This document shows positions 60,123-64,000 of a stretch of 64,000 nucleotides of DNA, in pieces (positions within the stretch are counted from its first letter, which is position 1; each line of letters starts with the position of its first letter). Both the position numbers and the translations under genes were made by a program. A model generated the notes under the pieces. That model had not been told where the DNA came from. It did no database searches and worked only from the letters and a program-made list of their open reading frames with translations. Origin of the DNA: Theobroma cacao (Eukaryota; Streptophyta; Magnoliopsida; Malvales; Malvaceae); contig NC_030859.1 in assembly GCF_000208745.1 (NCBI RefSeq), positions 11,608,898 through 11,672,897 on the forward strand, read 5' to 3'.

Positions 60123-60514
60123 GTGTGATTCGATTCGCGAAGAGGGGAAAGCTCAATCCAAGATACATTGGACCTTTTCGTATCATTGAAAGGATTGGGC
60201 CAGTGGCTTACAGACTTGAATTACCCCCAGAGTTAGATCGAATTCATAATGTCTTCCATGTCTCGATGTTGAAAAAGTATGTTCCCGATCCCTCTCACAT
60301 TTTAGAGACACCTCCCATTGAGTTGCATGAGGATTTGAAGTTCGAGGTGCAGCCTGTACGTATTCTAGATCGAAAGGATCGAGTGCTAAGGAACAAGAGC
60401 ATTCCAATGGTGAAAGTATTGTGGAAGAATGCTCGAATGGAGGAGATGACGTGGGAAGTCGAGAGCCAGATGAGAAACCAATATCCACATCTTTTATTCG
60501 AATCAGGTAAGTGA
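60123..60514 (+). CDS. Element A chromodomain exon (exon 2)
   Basis: About 130 residues that complete the integrase C terminus: GPF/Y-type module ([21 protein letters not shown]), [17 protein letters not shown] linker, then a plant-type chromodomain ([20 protein letters not shown] to [16 protein letters not shown]). In chromoviruses this domain directs integration to chromatin. The usual first aromatic cage residue is not evident, as in the group II chromodomains of Tekay-like elements. The exon has no ATG of its own in a credible context, which fits production by splicing. Stop at 60512-60514. Confidence 0.88.
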
Positions 60515-60539
60515 AATTTTGAGGTCAAAATTTTATTTT

Positions 60540-60547
60540 AAGGGGGG
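60540..60547 (+). other. Element A polypurine tract
   Basis: AAGGGGGG, six bases before the 3' LTR. Confidence 0.88.
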
Positions 60548-60553
60548 TAGTGC

Positions 60554-63523
60554 TGTAAAGCCCGACCTTATAAAATACTATTCATGACATACATGTGATG
60601 ATAGCATGATTGCATGCTAGGAGAGTCCCGAAAAATTTACAAAAGTCGGTATTGTACCTAGAGGTACAACAAAGTTTATTTAATCCTCGAACTAGATCAA
60701 ATAGGAATTTTAAGGTGAGATTAAGAGTTTCACAGTTCATGGATGACTTAAAATGGTAATTTGGAGTTTGAGGATCAATTTGGAGTCAAATCGGAATTTT
60801 CACTAACTAGGGGCAAAATGGTCATTTGCCACCTGGGGACAAAATGAGAATTTTAGAAAAGATTTTTTTGACCCCATTTGACTTATTGGAGTATAATTTG
60901 ACTTATTGGAGTATGATTTGAGGTTTAGAAGTGAAAAATTTTAATTTCGGTATAATTTGGAGTAAAAGGGTAAAATGGTAATTTTGCCACCCCAGGGGCA
61001 AAATTGTAATTTTCCACCATCAGGACATTTTTTCCAGCACATGGTCTTCCTTTATCTTCATCTTTGACCCTTGACTAATCATGTGGTGGAGATAAAATGT
61101 TTAAATTTTTAAAATTTTAAAAATGGACCAATAAGAAAATGCCATGTGTCAAGCTTAGGATATTTTATTATTTAACTAAAAAATCAGCATAAATCAGCCC
61201 ATTACTCTCCAAATATTCGGCCAAGCAAGGAAGAGAGAGAAAGAGAGGAAGAACAAACCCTAGGTGAGGAATTTCAAGAGAAAAAGTGTGGAAAATCAAG
61301 GAAAACAAGTGAAAAAGGTAGGATTTTTCAACTTAAGCTTGAAATCTATTTTCCTTAAGCATTTCTCCTTATTTTCCATGCTTAAATTACATGTTTTTAT
61401 GATGAATTGTTGGCTGGACAAAATGGGTTAGGAGAGAGAAAGTTGTTAGATTAATTTGATTTTAAGTTATGTTAGTGTTTTTAGTTAGTTTAGCATATTT
61501 AGAAACAAAACAACAAGAAAAGAATTTATTTTCTCCCACAACCATTAATGGCCGAATTTACCATGTATGAGTGAGGATGAGTTTGATTTTTATTCTAGGA
61601 GAATTGGTTAAGAAATGATGAATTATGAGCCTAGAAAAATAATGGGAATTTTCGGAGCAAAAATACAAATTTTTACCCACTAGGGGTATTTTCGTAATTT
61701 GTTATCGGGACTGATAATTTGCACCACACTGAGGGACATTAAGTCAATTTGGGTGCAATTGAGGTATAGAAACTGAAAAAAATTAATTTGGAGTTTAAAC
61801 GGACGCGTATATCGATTTATCGGGTAAAAGACCGAAATAGGCTAACACCGCATTTAGGCAAAAATTTAGACATTTTTGCATTCCATATCAAGCATTAGTA
61901 GTCTAAATTAGTTTAATTTCAATTTAGTACCAATGTGGTGAATTTCTCGATTTTGTACTGTGTCAAGGTGGTGAGTCCTCCGATAAAGGCAAGGGAATTG
62001 CACCCGAGGACCAATAGTCTGAGTATTTCGAAAATCCCCACTCTAGACACGGTGAGTAACCTTACCATCATTTTAATTATCTAAAGTATGTTTTTATTCG
62101 GTTTTGGTGAATTTTATGAAAATGAGTTCAAATGGTAAATTTTTATGTTTTGTAAACAAAATGAGTTTAAATGAAAATATTTTATAAATTGTCTTGAAAC
62201 GAAATAACGATTTTGAAAATAGAGTAATTGGAGACCACTGATATGTTGTAAATTTAAAATTGAATTAATGGCTTATGTTATTGTATTGGCATGACTGGCT
62301 GGGCTGTGTTTTTTATGAATTATATGAATTGCTTTATTTTACCCTTGCAGGCTGGGTAGTAATATATTAGCCCTGTCATGCTGTCAAAATTTTATTGTAT
62401 GGTGGGTTTGACCTGCTGCAGTGGGCTGGATTCTGTGGACTAGCCTATTAGAGGGGCACGGAATCCTGTTATATTTTTACCTCGGTTGGAGAGGCGAGTA
62501 GGGTAACTCCTGAGGTATAACTTTTAGAGTTCACTTCACGCCAAACCACCTCGTGAAGGGGAACTCGGCCAACGTCAAGGAATGGCTATGTTTTCAAAAT
62601 AAAAACATGACTTTCTAATAGCCTTGGCGGACTCAGTTGGGATAGCCCTCGGCCAAGGTATCCCAAATAACTGAGTATGATAATAATTTTTGGCATGAGC
62701 CAAGCTTTTTAAGAAATTCATAAGCCATACTGATTACTTGCTTTAAATAAATTGATTTCATTTGGTTGAAATAAGTTGAAAGATGATAAATTACAGTTTG
62801 ATGAAATGTTTTAATAGTCTCCTTTTACTCGACTTTAGATATTTTGAGTGATGTTTGTTTACTCACTGGGATTTTATAATCTCACCACCCTCATTTCCAC
62901 CCATTTCAGGCTCAGAATAGATTGTAGATAACTGATATCGGCGAGGATTACAGTTGAACTTGCCACATCCAAAGACTGTAGGTTCATTTCTTTTGATACT
63001 TTTGGTCATTCGTGGGCCCACGTGTCACTGTAAATTAAATTCTATACTTTGGTTATCTGTATTACGGTATGTAAGAATTTATTTTGCTTTTACACTATAA
63101 AAATTATTTATGCAGTGTTCTTAAAATATCGTTTTATGTTAAAATTGAATATTTTATTTAATATTTTTATTTTATTATAACAGTCATAATTCCATTTTAA
63201 ACGAATGTTTTAGACATCCAAAATTATTTTTGATTATGAAATATGTGTTTTCCACTTACATACTATATTTTTAGATGATTTTGAGATTTTTAGGATAAAT
63301 GACCAAAATACCCCTGTGAGACGAAAATTATTATTTTATTTGTTTAAGTTGGAAACAGTTTAAAATCATTTAGAATGTGGTATTTGGAAAGAGTTACCCA
63401 CAAGGGAAATGAGAAGCTGATATTAAAGCCTTGCAGGGTTCCGGTTGACATTCCGGGTAATGAATGTCGATCGAGACGTCGCGGCGGTTGTCACGAGCTC
63501 GATGGGAGTTTCGGGTCATGACA
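60554..63523 (+). repeat. Element A, 3' LTR
   Basis: 2,970 bp. The left zone (to about 61612) resembles the LTRs of element B (TGTAAAGCCCGACC, ATTTACAAAA.TCGG, ATTCGGCCAAGCAAGGAA). The middle (61613-62910) nearly equals the 5' LTR of A. The right zone resembles LTR E (GTGGGCCCA.GTGTCACTG, TTTTAGACATC). Confidence 0.93.
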
Positions 63524-63528
63524 GTACC

Positions 63529-64000
63529 CCTCTCATAGGTAGTCCACGGAAATCCCCACCACTGTAGTGACCATTTAATATACCACCAGACCCATAAAAA
63601 TTCCAGTAGCATAATATGGCAAATAAAATGTAATCCAGTCTATCGAGACCAATCCAAAACTGTTAATATATTTCATGTCAACCCCAAAAATTTAGCCATC
63701 ATGCTACCATAGTGTCATAAGCCATAATTTAAATAACATATAAAATCATAAAATCAACACAGTCTCCATATACTCAATTTTTTCCAAAACAATATTTGAT
63801 TTCAAAACCAGTATAAATCTCATTTTTATTAAAAAAAACATTTTAATTGGAAAACATAATATTTTATAATCTAAACTCACCATTCAATAAAAGCATCAAA
63901 CAAGTATAGTTACTCTAGATATTTAAGACGATAAATTGTCCACTCACAGTTCTAGGAGTCGATGTACTCCTAATCCCAATCTTCAAGCACAATCTTTGTA
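63529..64000 (-). mobile_element. Tekay-type LTR 'D', second part
   Basis: Continuation of the antisense LTR of 51499-52396 after the GTACC duplication, with the same landmarks as the LTRs of B (ACTGTAGTGACCA..., TTACTC.AGATA near 63910). It runs past the window end, so whether D is solo or complete is unknown. Confidence 0.75.

Larger units (their letters stand above)
52397..63523 (+). mobile_element. Element A, complete Tekay/Del-like chromovirus with intact coding region
   Basis: An 11,127 bp Ty3/gypsy element, 5' TGTCAAGCCC and 3' GGGTCATGACA, with perfect GTACC duplications at 52392-52396 and 63524-63528. Order: 5' LTR (3,073 bp), primer-binding site, leader, gag-pol frame of 1,477 codons, intron-like segment, chromodomain exon, polypurine tract, 3' LTR (2,970 bp). 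It lies in LTR D. The LTRs are mosaic (see findings). It is the youngest layer of the nest by position and the only one here with an unbroken pol. Confidence 0.96.

Noticed and set aside
60089..60514. Chromodomain frame as a separate gene
   Set aside because: It begins with GTG inside the intron-like segment and its sequence continues the integrase; a downstream exon explains it better.

Overview
This window is plant nuclear DNA, almost certainly pericentromeric or other repeat-rich heterochromatin of a eudicot. It is AT-rich and I found no host gene, rRNA or tRNA gene in 64 kb. Nearly every stretch can be assigned to LTR retrotransposons of three broad kinds: chromovirus Ty3/gypsy elements (a Tekay/Del-like family with about 3 kb LTRs, plus an older degenerate chromovirus), SIRE/Maximus-like Ty1/copia elements with about 1.1 kb LTRs, and a non-coding family (here 'F') with about 2.55 kb LTRs. 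I did not identify the species.

Layout. 1-13635: an old, antisense chromovirus ('element 1'), broken into three pieces by a Tekay-type solo LTR (2468-5454) and an F-family solo LTR (6716-11868), the latter itself split by an inverted F-family solo LTR (8237-10852). 13636-14400: truncated F-type LTR. 14401 to about 24590: a sense SIRE-like element ('copia 2') with an F solo LTR in its 5' LTR (15120-17671) and a 2.06 kb solo LTR in its protease region (19877-21940); its 3' end is missing. 24591-25174: unassigned spacer. 25175-46158: an antisense SIRE-like element ('copia 3') carrying an extra ORF downstream of pol, a 1.5 kb insertion of unknown type (about 28101-29615) and a complete antisense Tekay element B (33351-44315, TSD TTTTT). 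46159-64000: an outward-growing nest in which a Tekay LTR piece (46159) is hit by a non-autonomous element C (46324 onward, own 147-aa ORF), which is hit by an antisense Tekay LTR D (51499), which is hit by complete element A (52397-63523, TSD GTACC). Counting copia 3, this nest is five layers deep.

Element A is the only one with intact coding capacity: gag, protease, RT, RNase H and integrase are open over 1,477 codons, followed by a chromodomain. Between integrase and chromodomain both A and B carry a short AT-rich GT...AG segment (83 and 85 bp) that behaves like a spliceosomal intron: unspliced RNA stops before the chromodomain, spliced RNA would add it. The LTRs of A are reciprocal mosaics: their inner halves (5' U5 and 3' U3) are B-like, their outer halves belong to other subtypes, and a roughly 1.26 kb middle is almost identical. 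This is the structure expected if an extrachromosomal element recombined into a pre-existing solo LTR.

A further pattern crosses families: three unrelated LTR types each carry a cluster of their own short palindromes (TCTCGCTGCAGCGAGA in F, TTAGTCGACTAA in the SIRE-like elements, ATGTATCGATACAT-like in element 1). All boundaries and domains were read by eye from the sequence; no alignment or database search was run.
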